Of a stretch of 46,213 nucleotides of DNA, positions 37,791 to 45,510 are shown piece after piece. The stretch spans positions 1 through 46,213 of the forward strand of contig JAZQJI010000019.1 of assembly GCA_045541475.1 (NCBI GenBank). Direction: 5' to 3'. Position 1 is the stretch's first letter, and every line of letters starts with the position of its first letter. The stretch is from RGIG3077 sp045541475. Lineage in GTDB: Bacteria > Bacillota > Clostridia > Oscillospirales > Ruminococcaceae. Made by a program: the position numbers and the translations under genes. The notes under the pieces were generated by a model that had not been told where the DNA came from, did not search any database, and saw nothing but the letters and a program-made list of their open reading frames with translations.

Positions 37791-38344
37791 ATCCATTCCT
37801 CCTGCTTCAGATATTTTCGTAGTTTTTTGCGCGTCCGCATCAAAATTGATTTGATTTTGCTTTCAGAGCACTCATTTCTATATGCAATTTCTTTGATCGA
37901 CATCAGAGAATAATACCTCAGCACAAAGATTTTGCGTGTATCATCAGGAAGTGCTCTGATAAAATGATTTACAGATTTCACCAGCATCTGCTTATCGATT
38001 GTTTCTTCCAACTCTTCAGATGTATGTATACAATCAGAAAGCTCGTCCAGTAACAATTCAACCTGACCACCGCCGCGCTTGCGACGATTATTGCGCCGCC
38101 ATTTATCCAATGCAGCATTGCGTGTGACTATTGTAAGAAATGCGGCGAGATTTGAAGGGTTCTCCGGCGGAATAGAATTCCAAACCCGAAATAGCACATC
38201 ACTGACGCATTCGTCAATATCCTGCTCATTATCCAAAATGTTGCCTGCAATTTTGCGGCAAACAGCGCCGTGCTTTTTCGAAGTTTCTGCAATAGCATTT
38301 TCGTTGCGCTGCTGATAGAGTAGAATTATCTGTTCATCAGTCAT
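37787..38344 (-). CDS. ECF-type RNA polymerase sigma factor
   Basis: This 185-residue ECF sigma factor is the close paralogue of the one at 3247. Region 2 has QDIDECVSDVLFRVWNSIPP and AAFLTIVTRNAALDKW. Region 4 has RYYSLMSIKEIAYRNECSES and LMRTRKKLRKYLKQEEW. ATG 38344 follows AAAGGGGGTTAAGTGCA. It heads the operon with an anti-sigma-like protein, three ABC-2 permeases, an ATPase and an anchored protein, probably all under its own control from the motif at 38371-38396. Confidence 0.93.
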   Translation of the reverse strand: MTDEQIILLYQQRNENAIAETSKKHGAVCRKIAGNILDNEQDIDECVSDVLFRVWNSIPPENPSNLAAFLTIVTRNAALDKWRRNNRRKRGGGQVELLLDELSDCIHTSEELEETIDKQMLVKSVNHFIRALPDDTRKIFVLRYYSLMSIKEIAYRNECSESKIKSILMRTRKKLRKYLKQEEWI

Positions 38345-38370
38345 TGCACTTAACCCCCTTTACTATATTC

Positions 38371-38396
38371 GACGTCAATCAGATTGATAGGTTGCA
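38371..38396 (-). promoter_or_regulatory. ECF-type promoter of the ABC-2 operon
   Basis: Minus strand TGCAAC (38396-38391), 16 bases, CGTC (38374-38371). This has the form of the Bacillus SigV consensus and is followed by the leader GAATATAGTAAAGGGGGTT, nearly that of the paralogous operon at 3221. A sigma-A-like TATAAT lies further upstream near 38412. Confidence 0.6.
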
Positions 38397-38525
38397 CTTT
38401 TTCAGTATTATTATAGCATATTTTTTTTAAACAAATCATTTTGTGCTGCATTATCAGATAAATATTCGTTTGTATTATTTCGTTTTAATAAACGTTTGCA
38501 AATATCGAGATGACAAAAAACCGAA

Positions 38526-38744
38526 TCAATTGAAATACTTGCTCCCAATCAATCCACACACGAATAGCATCCACGAAAGATTGTGAAACAGCGGAATAAA
38601 CGACTGTACCCATGAGAGTGCGAAGATATCCGAAGTGCTGTCGTTGATGAACTGAAACAGGTCTGCAATTCCTCCGTAGATAAGGTTAAACAGCCACTCG
38701 AACATGGTTTCCCATATCCAGTCACCAATGGCTTGTGTTGCATT
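38526..38744 (-). pseudogene. N-terminal part of a VirB6/TrbL-like conjugation protein
   Basis: In a second frame the minus strand reads TQAIGDWIWETMFEWLFNLI, then ADLFQFINDSTSDIFALSWV, a membrane stretch ending in MLFVCGLIGSKYFN and a stop at 38526. This is the characteristic first part of the large polytopic membrane protein of Tn1549-like conjugative elements. It begins inside another gene's remnant near 38745, so a deletion has joined the two. The remaining several hundred residues are missing. Confidence 0.65.
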
Positions 38745-38995
38745 GCCTCCTGAAAGTTCATCCCGTAATGCTCCTGCATAAATTTAATCGGGCCGCCGCC
38801 AATCTGGTTCTTATGGTCATACCACTGTGAACCGCTGATGGTGATGCTGTCGTGCTTGCCGTATCCGTCATGATAGACAAGCTTGAATTCTCTGCCCACG
38901 TGGACTAATTTCTCACCTCGCATTCGTAAGAATGTGGGCAGATCTACGCTGTTGGCGAGCTGTTTCTGCTCGTCGGTGTAGGGGATATATGGCAT
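38745..38995 (-). pseudogene. N-terminal part of a DUF3991/Toprim mobile-element protein
   Basis: ATG 38995 follows GGAGGTG and opens MPYIPYTDEQKQLANSVDLP, then LRMRGEKLVHVGREFKLVYH and ISGSQWYDHKNQIGGGPIKF, then YGMNFQEA. This is the CHC2-like zinc-finger-free start of Toprim primase-type proteins on Firmicutes mobile elements. About 84 residues survive before the sequence changes to VirB6-like coding in another frame; the open frame that continues to 38549 is not homologous. The Toprim catalytic part is missing. Confidence 0.7.
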
Positions 38996-39024
38996 TGGTT
39001 TCACCTCCGTTCTGAAATTGAAAA

Positions 39025-39060
39025 AGCCGTCTGTGATTGTTAGTCACAAACGGCTATGTA
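39025..39060 (-). terminator. Terminator of the methyltransferase gene
   Basis: AGCCGTCTGTGA (39025-39036) pairs with TCACAAACGGCT (39044-39055), T-rich on the minus strand (TTTTTC). Nearly the same hairpin occurs at 20257-20287. Confidence 0.75.
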
Positions 39061-39087
39061 ATAATATTCAGTTCGACAAATTGGAAT

Positions 39088-39885
39088 TTATTTCTTTTTC
39101 AATTCAGCAATTGCTGCATAGTGCAAGACATCAAACTCGTTAGGTGCAATTTTTTCTAACAGGGTCAGATGTTCTTGTTCCCAGCTTTTGATTTCAGTTT
39201 GTGTAAGAGATGCGCCCACTCCACGACATGCCTTCATTCTTCCGTGCCAGCTTTCACGTGTGAAATGTACATTTAACGTGTATTCCTCGTGATACGCATA
39301 TTCAAAATTTTCTATATAGCAGTCAGGAATGTGTATCGGATGCTTGGTTTCACCGGCGCCGCTCCAATTCGGACTGTACTTAAGCACCAGTTTCTCACTT
39401 GCACCCGCAATTTTATCCTCGAAAGGTAGCCATGCCATATAGAGAACAACAATTCGACCATTCAGTTTTAACATACGGTAAAGCTTCGGCATAATTTTTT
39501 CGTGATTGAAATACCAAAAGCATTGGCAAGCTGTAATCACATCAAAGGAGTCATCGGAAAAATCCAGCGCCTCAGCCGACATAGCGTAATAGTCAATATC
39601 CATACCTGCGGACAATTTCTTTGCCTGCTCAATTTGATTTTCCGAAATATCCGTTCCTGTCCATTTTGCACCGTAACGATACATATTCCTTGGGATAACA
39701 CCTGTTCCCGTTCCTATGTCAAGCACCCTTTGTCCGTTCAAACAAATATTTCGATTTATAATTTTATCGTAAAATTCTTGCGGATAAATATCGCGGTATT
39801 TGGCATAGTCAACTGATGTTTTTCCCCAGTCAAAAGCTTTTCCGCCATCTATCTTTTTATCTATGATTTCCATTGATTTCACCAT
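39088..39885 (-). CDS. SAM-dependent methyltransferase
   Basis: The 265-residue class I methyltransferase carries motif I VLDIGTGTGVIPRNMYRYGA, the acidic motif II WTGTDISENQIEQAKKL, motif FDVITACQCFWYFNHEKIMP, and LKLNGRIVVLYMAWLPFEDK. It belongs to the UbiE/Methyltransf_11 group; the substrate cannot be told. Start is either ATG 39885 or ATG 39873, and ribosome sites are weak for both. It has its own consensus promoter (39924-39952) and terminator and sits as a single gene between two pieces of a conjugative element, so it looks like captured cargo. Confidence 0.9.
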   Translation of the reverse strand: MVKSMEIIDKKIDGGKAFDWGKTSVDYAKYRDIYPQEFYDKIINRNICLNGQRVLDIGTGTGVIPRNMYRYGAKWTGTDISENQIEQAKKLSAGMDIDYYAMSAEALDFSDDSFDVITACQCFWYFNHEKIMPKLYRMLKLNGRIVVLYMAWLPFEDKIAGASEKLVLKYSPNWSGAGETKHPIHIPDCYIENFEYAYHEEYTLNVHFTRESWHGRMKACRGVGASLTQTEIKSWEQEHLTLLEKIAPNEFDVLHYAAIAELKKK

Positions 39886-39923
39886 TACAAATTCTTATTT
39901 GTACGCCTGTTAGCGTTTCATTC

Positions 39924-39952
39924 ATTATACCACATTTCTTACCATTTTTCAA
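39924..39952 (-). promoter_or_regulatory. Promoter of the methyltransferase gene
   Basis: Minus strand TTGAAA (39952-39947), 17 bases, TATAAT (39929-39924). It starts right behind the conjugation-gene terminator at 39960-39978. The same arrangement recurs at 45451-45479. Confidence 0.8.
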
Positions 39953-39960
39953 TATGTAAA

Positions 39961-40056
39961 GCCCGAACAAATCGGGCTTGTGGTTAGATGTTTACGACGC
40001 TCCACAGTGTTGTCTGATATGGTCTGTCAATGATGAAAAGAGCCTTCGGATTACTT
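39961..40056 (-). pseudogene. 3' end of a conjugation gene with its terminator
   Basis: The minus strand reads LFIIDRPYQTTLWSVVNI and a stop at 39984, then the hairpin AGCCCG/CGGGCT. The terminator and the bases after it are nearly the same as behind the DUF3852-type gene at 45511 (which ends APLYIWNIVGI). It is the last part of a conjugative-element membrane protein; the rest is gone. Confidence 0.5.
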
Positions 40057-40071
40057 TAATATCCGAAAGCT
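40034..40071 (-). terminator. Terminator of the second ABC-2 operon
   Basis: Minus strand AGCTTTCGGAT pairs with ATCCGAAGGCT around ATTAAAGTA, followed by CTTTTC. From here to the ATPase stop at 40216 the sequence is AT-rich with nothing I can name. Confidence 0.7.
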
Positions 40072-40215
40072 CTCTGTGTTGGTGTTTTATATTTTTAATG
40101 TATTTTGATGCCCGAAATATATTTGTAATAGTGTATGCTTAGTCAATTAATTGAACGAAGACAATGAAATCAAAAAACACATAGATTACTAAAGAGATAT
40201 CATGTGGTTTTTCAA

Positions 40216-40857
40216 TCATTCAAATCCTCTGAGCTGTGTTAAAACGCCCTTGTCCATTTCGCAAACAGTATCACACAGCACAGCGATATCCTCGGAAGAG
40301 TGCGAAGCTATCAGAATAGTCTTGCCCTGCTCTTTCAAATCTAAAAGATACTTACGCATATCCGCAACGCCGTCCTTGTCAAGACCGTTCATTGGTTCAT
40401 CAAGAATAAGCAAATTGGGATTTTCCATAATAGCCTGTGCAAGTCCTAAGCGCTGACGCATTCCAAGAGAGTACTTCTTCACATGACGTTTGAGGTCGGG
40501 ATCAAGTCCCACCTGCTTCATGGCTTCCTTGATTCTTTCTCCGTCAATATTCTTATTTAGATCAGCAAGCAGCTTCAGATTCTTATATCCTGAATAATAT
40601 GGAATAAATCCGGGAGTTTCAATGATAATTCCTACATTTTCAGGGAAGTCACAATCCTTACCGATTTGCTTTCCAGCTACACGAACTGTACCCTCAGTAG
40701 GCTTGACAAATCCGCAAATGCACTTTATGAGCATGGTTTTTCCGCTGCCGTTTCTACCAATAAGTCCGTGAATTTTTCCTCTTTCAAATTCAATAGATAT
40801 TGATTTTAAAATCTCTGTTTTCTTAATAGTAAGAGAGATATTTTGAACTTTAATCAT
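40216..40857 (-). CDS. ABC transporter ATPase (BcrA type)
   Basis: The 213-residue ATPase has Walker A GRNGSGKTMLIKCICG, signature YSLGMRQRLGLAQAIM, Walker B NLLILDEPMNGLDKDG, and the switch His in ASHSSEDI. It is short, as BcrA/NatA-type ATPases of ABC-2 exporters can be, and is a clear paralogue of the broken ATPase at 33677. It is the last gene of the operon and should energise the two permeases encoded at 40873 and 41715. Start ATG 40857 follows AGGAGAATTACG. Confidence 0.94.
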   Translation of the reverse strand: MIKVQNISLTIKKTEILKSISIEFERGKIHGLIGRNGSGKTMLIKCICGFVKPTEGTVRVAGKQIGKDCDFPENVGIIIETPGFIPYYSGYKNLKLLADLNKNIDGERIKEAMKQVGLDPDLKRHVKKYSLGMRQRLGLAQAIMENPNLLILDEPMNGLDKDGVADMRKYLLDLKEQGKTILIASHSSEDIAVLCDTVCEMDKGVLTQLRGFE

Positions 40858-40872
40858 CGTAATTCTCCTGTA

Positions 40873-41718
40873 TTAATCTACAACCTCTATGTTGTGGAAC
40901 GAGCTTTTTTTCGTTAGTTTGAACGCAATCAAAAACAATACAATTATCAATACTGCAAAATAGACATATGACAATTCTATATCGCAATATGTCTTGTTAT
41001 AGAATTCATCATAATGTCCCGTGTACAAAGCGTGGCTCAGCGGCAGAATCCATTTATATGGTGTATTCACATACCACAGACAGAAGCCCGCACCAATCAT
41101 CGCAATATTTACAAGAACTCCCAGAACACGTTTTCCCGAAAGAGCAAAGCAATATTGTATGAGTCCTATTGTAAGCGTATGAAGAATATTCATCACAAGC
41201 GAGATTACTACCAATTGAAACGGACGGACCTGATTCAGTATTGCCCCGTCAAGTCTGAATGCACTTACAATATTTGAATTTTCGGTTAAAGCATTCCGCA
41301 TGGGAAGTGACCAACCGTTTGCCAAAAAAGAATGTGTATTAACTGTCATTAACGAAAACAGCATAACAAGCATCTGCAGCACAAACGAAATACATATAAC
41401 AAAAATCATTTGCCCCATAAACCAGCGGATTTTCCCTGTACGATAAATCACAAATTTATTGGATGCATCTATTATCGGTATATCACAGAGCAGTATTACC
41501 ATCAATATCGGCAAAAGAGAAGCAGCATACGGCATTGAAGTCATAATCAGAAATGGTTCAAATGTACCAAGAGGACTGTCAATCTGCTCGGAAAACTCTA
41601 TATAGGGCTTGATAAAAAGCTGATAGGATACAATAAAATACAGCAGAAATATCATAATCTTTGTGCTGCTCAGCCACGCAGAAAGGCTATATCGGCATAC
41701 AGTGATTTGCTTTTTCAT
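40873..41718 (-). CDS. ABC-2 type permease
   Basis: Start ATG 41718 overlaps the upstream permease stop by four bases (ATGA) and gives 281 residues. About six membrane helices are visible: IMIFLLYFIVSYQLFIK, YAASLLPILMVILLCDIP, FVICISFVLQMLVMLFSLM, LVVISLVMNILHTLTIGL, VLGVLVNIAMIGAGFCLW and VYFAVLIIVLFLIAF. It should form the channel with the neighbouring permease. The family is known from gut clostridial export systems for antimicrobial peptides, but the substrate here is unknown. Confidence 0.85.
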   Translation of the reverse strand: MKKQITVCRYSLSAWLSSTKIMIFLLYFIVSYQLFIKPYIEFSEQIDSPLGTFEPFLIMTSMPYAASLLPILMVILLCDIPIIDASNKFVIYRTGKIRWFMGQMIFVICISFVLQMLVMLFSLMTVNTHSFLANGWSLPMRNALTENSNIVSAFRLDGAILNQVRPFQLVVISLVMNILHTLTIGLIQYCFALSGKRVLGVLVNIAMIGAGFCLWYVNTPYKWILPLSHALYTGHYDEFYNKTYCDIELSYVYFAVLIIVLFLIAFKLTKKSSFHNIEVVD

Positions 41719-42584
41719 ATAATCACCTTTTTCTTTATAATTGCATGGAACAGAATGTACATCAGTATAACTACGGCGATACATACAGTAATATACACTT
41801 CATAAGGTACAGAGAAGCTGTTTTCAAAATCCGGCATACCGTGTACAGGATTCCCTACAAATAAGAAATCCGTAAAATGATTGTAGTCATCGGGAGTCAC
41901 TTCTCCTCTGTATACTCTTTTATAAAATCTGCTGCGGTAGGAGCTTTGCATATCTCCCATCATAAATAATAACAGCACCAGTGCACTGCATGAAGTAAAT
42001 GAGTTGGAAATAAAAGAGGCAAGCGTGACGCTCAGAACACCTATGAAAAAAGCATAGCAGGCATAGGTAATGCATACTTCGGCGAATGCAAGAAAATTCG
42101 ATTGCTTGTGAATCAACATTTCACATATCGGTGCATATGAATAAATTCCTAATTCATCGCTGTAGATAAGCGCAATGACAAAAGCAATCATCAAAGAGGA
42201 AAGCATGATGATTGATGCATAAAGGCCTGAACCGATAAATCTTGACAGAGTGAATTTTCTCAGTCCCTGCCTATTCAGAGAAAAAAGATAACACCTTGAA
42301 TTCATATCAATGGAGAATGTATATACATACGACATGGAACAAATTAAGGGAGTCAGAATCAGCAGCCATGTATTCATATCGCTGCTTGAAAGTGCATTGT
42401 GCCACATATAAAGTGCAGGTAGAGTATTTCCGCCCTTAACCATATACATCAGCATGGATTCATTTTGTTTTGGATCATCAGCAAAATATGCAGTTGACAG
42501 CAGAATGAAAGCAACACATATGAGAACACTTAAAATATAAAAAATGAGCGGAACACGGCGTAAATTAGCACCTACATTTTTCAT
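41715..42584 (-). CDS. ABC-2 type permease
   Basis: The 289-residue protein has six membrane helices (FYILSVLICVAFILLSTA, WLLILTPLICSMSYVYTFSI, ASIIMLSSLMIAFVIALI, ITYACYAFFIGVLSVTLASF, LVLLLFMMGDM and VCIAVVILMYILFHAI). The motif DMNSRCYLFSLNRQGLRKFT after helix two is typical of ABC-2 permeases. A long outer loop precedes the last helix. It overlaps the next permease gene by four bases and lies eight bases behind the lipoprotein gene. Confidence 0.87.
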   Translation of the reverse strand: MKNVGANLRRVPLIFYILSVLICVAFILLSTAYFADDPKQNESMLMYMVKGGNTLPALYMWHNALSSSDMNTWLLILTPLICSMSYVYTFSIDMNSRCYLFSLNRQGLRKFTLSRFIGSGLYASIIMLSSLMIAFVIALIYSDELGIYSYAPICEMLIHKQSNFLAFAEVCITYACYAFFIGVLSVTLASFISNSFTSCSALVLLLFMMGDMQSSYRSRFYKRVYRGEVTPDDYNHFTDFLFVGNPVHGMPDFENSFSVPYEVYITVCIAVVILMYILFHAIIKKKVII

Positions 42585-42592
42585 TGCACACC

Positions 42593-43921
42593 TCAGTAAT
42601 TAAGTATTACATTGCCTTGTTCGTTTACATTTTCGATTCTGAAACTGCCGTCTAAAGCGTTTATCATATAAATTCCGCCGCCGTTTGTGCTTGTCTTCTG
42701 AGCGCTTGCATCAGTAAACACCCAATAGGGATTTGCAATTATTTCATAATCGCCATAGGCGTATACGGACTCTGGAGAATAACAGAGAGCGGTTATAGCG
42801 TCATTTTCTTCATCTAAAGCAAATTCACGTGTAGCATCAATATAATCCGATTGTGATATTTCAAATACATACTTTAATTCAACAGTGTCGAAATCGTAAG
42901 ATTTTCCCTGTGCAAGAGTCGCCGATAACAAGTCAACCGCACTTTCCAGTGATACAATTTTTTCATTTACACCTGTTTCTTCTAATGAAAAAGAGCTTCC
43001 TTTTTCGAATAATGTTATACTTTCAGATGAAGTAATCCACATATATGTCGGTGCTGCAATTAAAGCGTTTTTCTCAGCAAATTCATTATAGCCAAACGGA
43101 TACATTGTGGTAGCATCAAAGCGGTTTCCATATATATCATTACGGCAAAGAGAAACGTAATATCCGAATTTGCCGTTCCCTAAATCTCTGACATCAATAT
43201 AATTCACCTGATAATCGAAGGTGTTATTTTCCGCTTGCTTTATGGTCGAATTACAGAAGTTTTCTGCAAAATATACGATATCCGATGCTGATTTTGAAGA
43301 GCCATCCGAAAGAGTATAGGTTTCTTCTGCTTTTTCAAAATCGATGTAATAGCGTTTGACTACAGGGAATTTTGAATGCGAATCAAATTCTGTGCTATCA
43401 GAATCCCAATATGTAATACAGCCTGTTTCAGTCATTCGAATCGTTTGACCGAAATAATATCCGCCATCAGAAATAATAATATCAGATTCATTCCTGTAGT
43501 AACACTTTTCACTGAGCGATGGATATGCAGTAAAGCAATAATCCTCATTATTAAGCCATTCGTCAACACGTGACTCAATATCAATTGAAATGCCTGTTCC
43601 ATCATTTCCAAGGAGTGATTCAGTTGCTAACTGTTCAAATAAATCGGAAGCTTTTTCATTATAAAAATCTACACGATAGCTTGGCATTTTTGTGCTTTCG
43701 GGGATAATCAAATGGCCAAAAGAAATATTAGTATCATTTTCATCAGCAAACGTATTCGCCTGAACTAACACATCTGAAAACGGAATGGTTGTGATTTCGG
43801 TTTCCTGTATCGTATCAGCGTTTTCATAATTTTTGATTTCTTCCTTTACCTCGTCAGGCGCTTCGTTGCAGCCAGTGAGCAGCATCAGTAGAAAAATTGA
43901 TATCGCAGCGTATTTTTTCAT
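42593..43921 (-). CDS. Lipoprotein linked to ECF sigma/ABC operon (DUF6034-like)
   Basis: The 442-residue protein begins MKKYAAISIFLLMLLTGC, a signal peptide with lipobox LTGC, so it is fixed outside the membrane. The mature protein is acidic and beta-rich (SYRVDFYNEKASDLFEQLAT, GYYFGQTIRMTETGCITYWD, YEIIANPYWVFTDASAQK, and the end GGGIYMINALDGSF). I associate this build with DUF6034-type lipoproteins found beside ABC exporters, but without a search this is tentative. It probably senses or binds the substrate. An IR (GAGTGTA/TACACTC) lies in the gap before it. Confidence 0.8.
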   Translation of the reverse strand: MKKYAAISIFLLMLLTGCNEAPDEVKEEIKNYENADTIQETEITTIPFSDVLVQANTFADENDTNISFGHLIIPESTKMPSYRVDFYNEKASDLFEQLATESLLGNDGTGISIDIESRVDEWLNNEDYCFTAYPSLSEKCYYRNESDIIISDGGYYFGQTIRMTETGCITYWDSDSTEFDSHSKFPVVKRYYIDFEKAEETYTLSDGSSKSASDIVYFAENFCNSTIKQAENNTFDYQVNYIDVRDLGNGKFGYYVSLCRNDIYGNRFDATTMYPFGYNEFAEKNALIAAPTYMWITSSESITLFEKGSSFSLEETGVNEKIVSLESAVDLLSATLAQGKSYDFDTVELKYVFEISQSDYIDATREFALDEENDAITALCYSPESVYAYGDYEIIANPYWVFTDASAQKTSTNGGGIYMINALDGSFRIENVNEQGNVILNY

Positions 43922-43981
43922 AAATTTATATTGCCTCCTGTATTATCAAATCTATTTGTTTTTCTTGACATTAACAAATAA

Positions 43982-44008
43982 GAGTGTAAACTTTAATAGC
44001 CTACACTC
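43982..44008. repeat. Inverted repeat between sensor and lipoprotein genes
   Basis: GAGTGTA (43982-43988) pairs with TACACTC (44002-44008) in the 121-base gap between genes of the same operon. It may be a weak terminator or processing site that lowers downstream expression. Confidence 0.45.
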
Positions 44009-44042
44009 AATGACAGATCTTTGTTGCTATATGTGAGAAGAA

Positions 44043-44726
44043 TTATTCCGTTATTTCTGGTTTTGCCGATTTGCACAATTCAATAGCTTCGGTTTTGTCA
44101 AAAGTCACGGGAAAATTAATATGCAGAATATATTCACCGTTATCCCATAGGTATGTCAGGCAATCAGGATTTTCGATAACCAAATACTCCTGACCATTTT
44201 CGTCTGTTTCATTATGCATCGTACTTTCGTTTTCAATATGAGCATCATGATAGTGTGTTTTTACATACTGGGCAAAATAGATAGTATATTCATTATCACC
44301 ATAATAGTAAAAAGCACTTGTAGATGATCTCTGCGAATACTGTAATGAATAAGAATCAGGTAAATTGGTAAGTGTATAATAATCAGTAATAATTTCAAGC
44401 GAATCACTATTTGATTCAACCTGATAAGACAGTGATTTTCCTCCTGTCAGTTTTTCTATAATAAAGCCTTTAATCGGATTCCAGATTGCTTCTGCATGAA
44501 TTGTCGAGATACTGACTGTCAGACAAACAAGAAAAATACAAGCCACACGCACGCCGGTACACTTGCATAATCGCAGGATAGGATTTTTTCGTTTGGAAAT
44601 GCACTGTTTCATTTTCTCATTGTGTACCTCTGTAAATTCATGTTCTTCCTGCATTAGTGCATACGATATTTCTGCATCCATTTCTGTTTCACAAACTTCT
44701 TTCAAAGCTTTTTTCAGATTATTCAT
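44043..44726 (-). CDS. Anti-sigma-like membrane protein with DUF4367-type outer domain
   Basis: I chose ATG 44726 with GAAGGAGAAG at good spacing; it gives 227 residues and an eight-base overlap with the sigma gene. The N-terminal 60 residues are cytoplasmic and helical (ALKEVCETEMDAEISYALMQ), then one membrane segment (VRVACIFLVCLTVSISTIHA). The outer part has LTNLPDSYSLQYSQRSSTSA and ends VIENPDCLTYLWDNGEYILH, matching the DUF4367 pattern common in Firmicutes anti-sigma proteins. It should control the ECF sigma factor encoded just upstream. Confidence 0.87.
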   Translation of the reverse strand: MNNLKKALKEVCETEMDAEISYALMQEEHEFTEVHNEKMKQCISKRKNPILRLCKCTGVRVACIFLVCLTVSISTIHAEAIWNPIKGFIIEKLTGGKSLSYQVESNSDSLEIITDYYTLTNLPDSYSLQYSQRSSTSAFYYYGDNEYTIYFAQYVKTHYHDAHIENESTMHNETDENGQEYLVIENPDCLTYLWDNGEYILHINFPVTFDKTEAIELCKSAKPEITE

Positions 44727-45240
44727 AAACATCTTCTCCTTCCGATAGCAATTTTTTTAAATTAGATTTGGCGTAACGATATCGCTGGCGTGCAGCTGCT
44801 GAAGAAGTATTAAGAGTCACTGCAATTTCATGATAGGAAAGACCGAGATTTGCACGCAGGTACAGGATTTCCCTGTCTGTTGCTGACAGTTGTGAAATGC
44901 ACTCTTTTAAGTGCAGATATTCAAAGTCGACAGATTCACAAGCTGTATGTTCTATCGTATCCTCATAGCTGAGAAAGTCTGTTTTTTCCTTTTTCAGCAT
45001 ATTAAAACAAGTGTTTCTGACAGTAACGACAATGTAATATTGCATTTTGTGAGAGTTAAGATGATGAATTTTTTGAAAAATTTCTGCAATGCGAAGAAAA
45101 GCTTCAGAAACAGCATCTTCTGCCAGTGAAGCATCATTTAAAATACGTTTTGCTATTTGGAAAGCCATTTGTCTATTATCAAGATAGATTTGTTCAAACA
45201 AATCACAATCATCATCTGATATCAGTGTACAGAAAAGCAT
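44719..45240 (-). CDS. ECF-type RNA polymerase sigma factor
   Basis: The 173-residue ECF sigma factor has region 2 with LAEDAVSEAFLRIAEIFQKI and YYIVVTVRNTCFNMLKKEK, and region 4 with LSATDREILYLRANLGLSYH and EIAVTLNTSSAAARQRYRYA. ATG 45240 follows GAGGAGAAAG. It is not closely related to the other three sigma factors in the window. It heads an operon with its anti-sigma-like partner, a lipoprotein, two permeases and an ATPase. A sigma-A promoter lies about 210 bases upstream, so a long leader is transcribed. A 30-base stretch of this gene is repeated in that leader. Confidence 0.92.
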   Translation of the reverse strand: MLFCTLISDDDCDLFEQIYLDNRQMAFQIAKRILNDASLAEDAVSEAFLRIAEIFQKIHHLNSHKMQYYIVVTVRNTCFNMLKKEKTDFLSYEDTIEHTACESVDFEYLHLKECISQLSATDREILYLRANLGLSYHEIAVTLNTSSAAARQRYRYAKSNLKKLLSEGEDVYE

Positions 45241-45304
45241 TTTTCTTTCTCCTCATTTTATGGTTATCTGATTTGATGTAATTGGAATAAAATCTCCTAA
45301 TAGG

Positions 45305-45334
45305 AACGACAATGTAATACCACGTTTTGTGAGA
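45305..45334. repeat. 30-base partial copy of the sigma gene in its own leader
   Basis: AACGACAATGTAATA, five differing bases region, TTTTGTGAGA, matching 45025-45054 inside the sigma gene in the same orientation: 15 and 10 identical bases at the ends. It lies 65 bases before the start codon. It might be an ECF-type promoter motif or a control element. Confidence 0.5.
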
Positions 45335-45450
45335 AAACGAACAATATTTTTTTATTGGCAAAAATCCAAATCATAATCCATATATCCTTCTCACATCACT
45401 TTAAGAATAAAAATGAACCTTCGTATTGACTAAACTATATTTTATTGAAA

Positions 45451-45479
45451 ATTATATCATTTTCTCTTCTGATGTTCAA
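45451..45479 (-). promoter_or_regulatory. Sigma-A promoter of the last ECF operon
   Basis: Minus strand TTGAAC (45479-45474), 17 bases, TATAAT (45456-45451). It begins just behind the terminator of the DUF3852-type gene, as in the methyltransferase case at 39924. Confidence 0.75.
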
Positions 45480-45484
45480 TATGT

Positions 45485-45508
45485 AAAGCCCAAACAAATC
45501 GGGCTTTT
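45485..45508 (-). terminator. Terminator of the DUF3852-type gene
   Basis: AAAGCCCGATTTG/TTTGGGCTTT on the minus strand (45485-45506), nearly identical to 39959-39980, with one base pair changed to a wobble pair. Confidence 0.75.
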
Positions 45509-45510
45509 GG

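Noticed and set aside
38549..38740. Single long frame from the Toprim start to 38549 as one protein
   Set aside because: Homology switches frame near 38745; the second half in this frame (SSGCLTLSTEELQ...) is out-of-frame VirB6-like coding.
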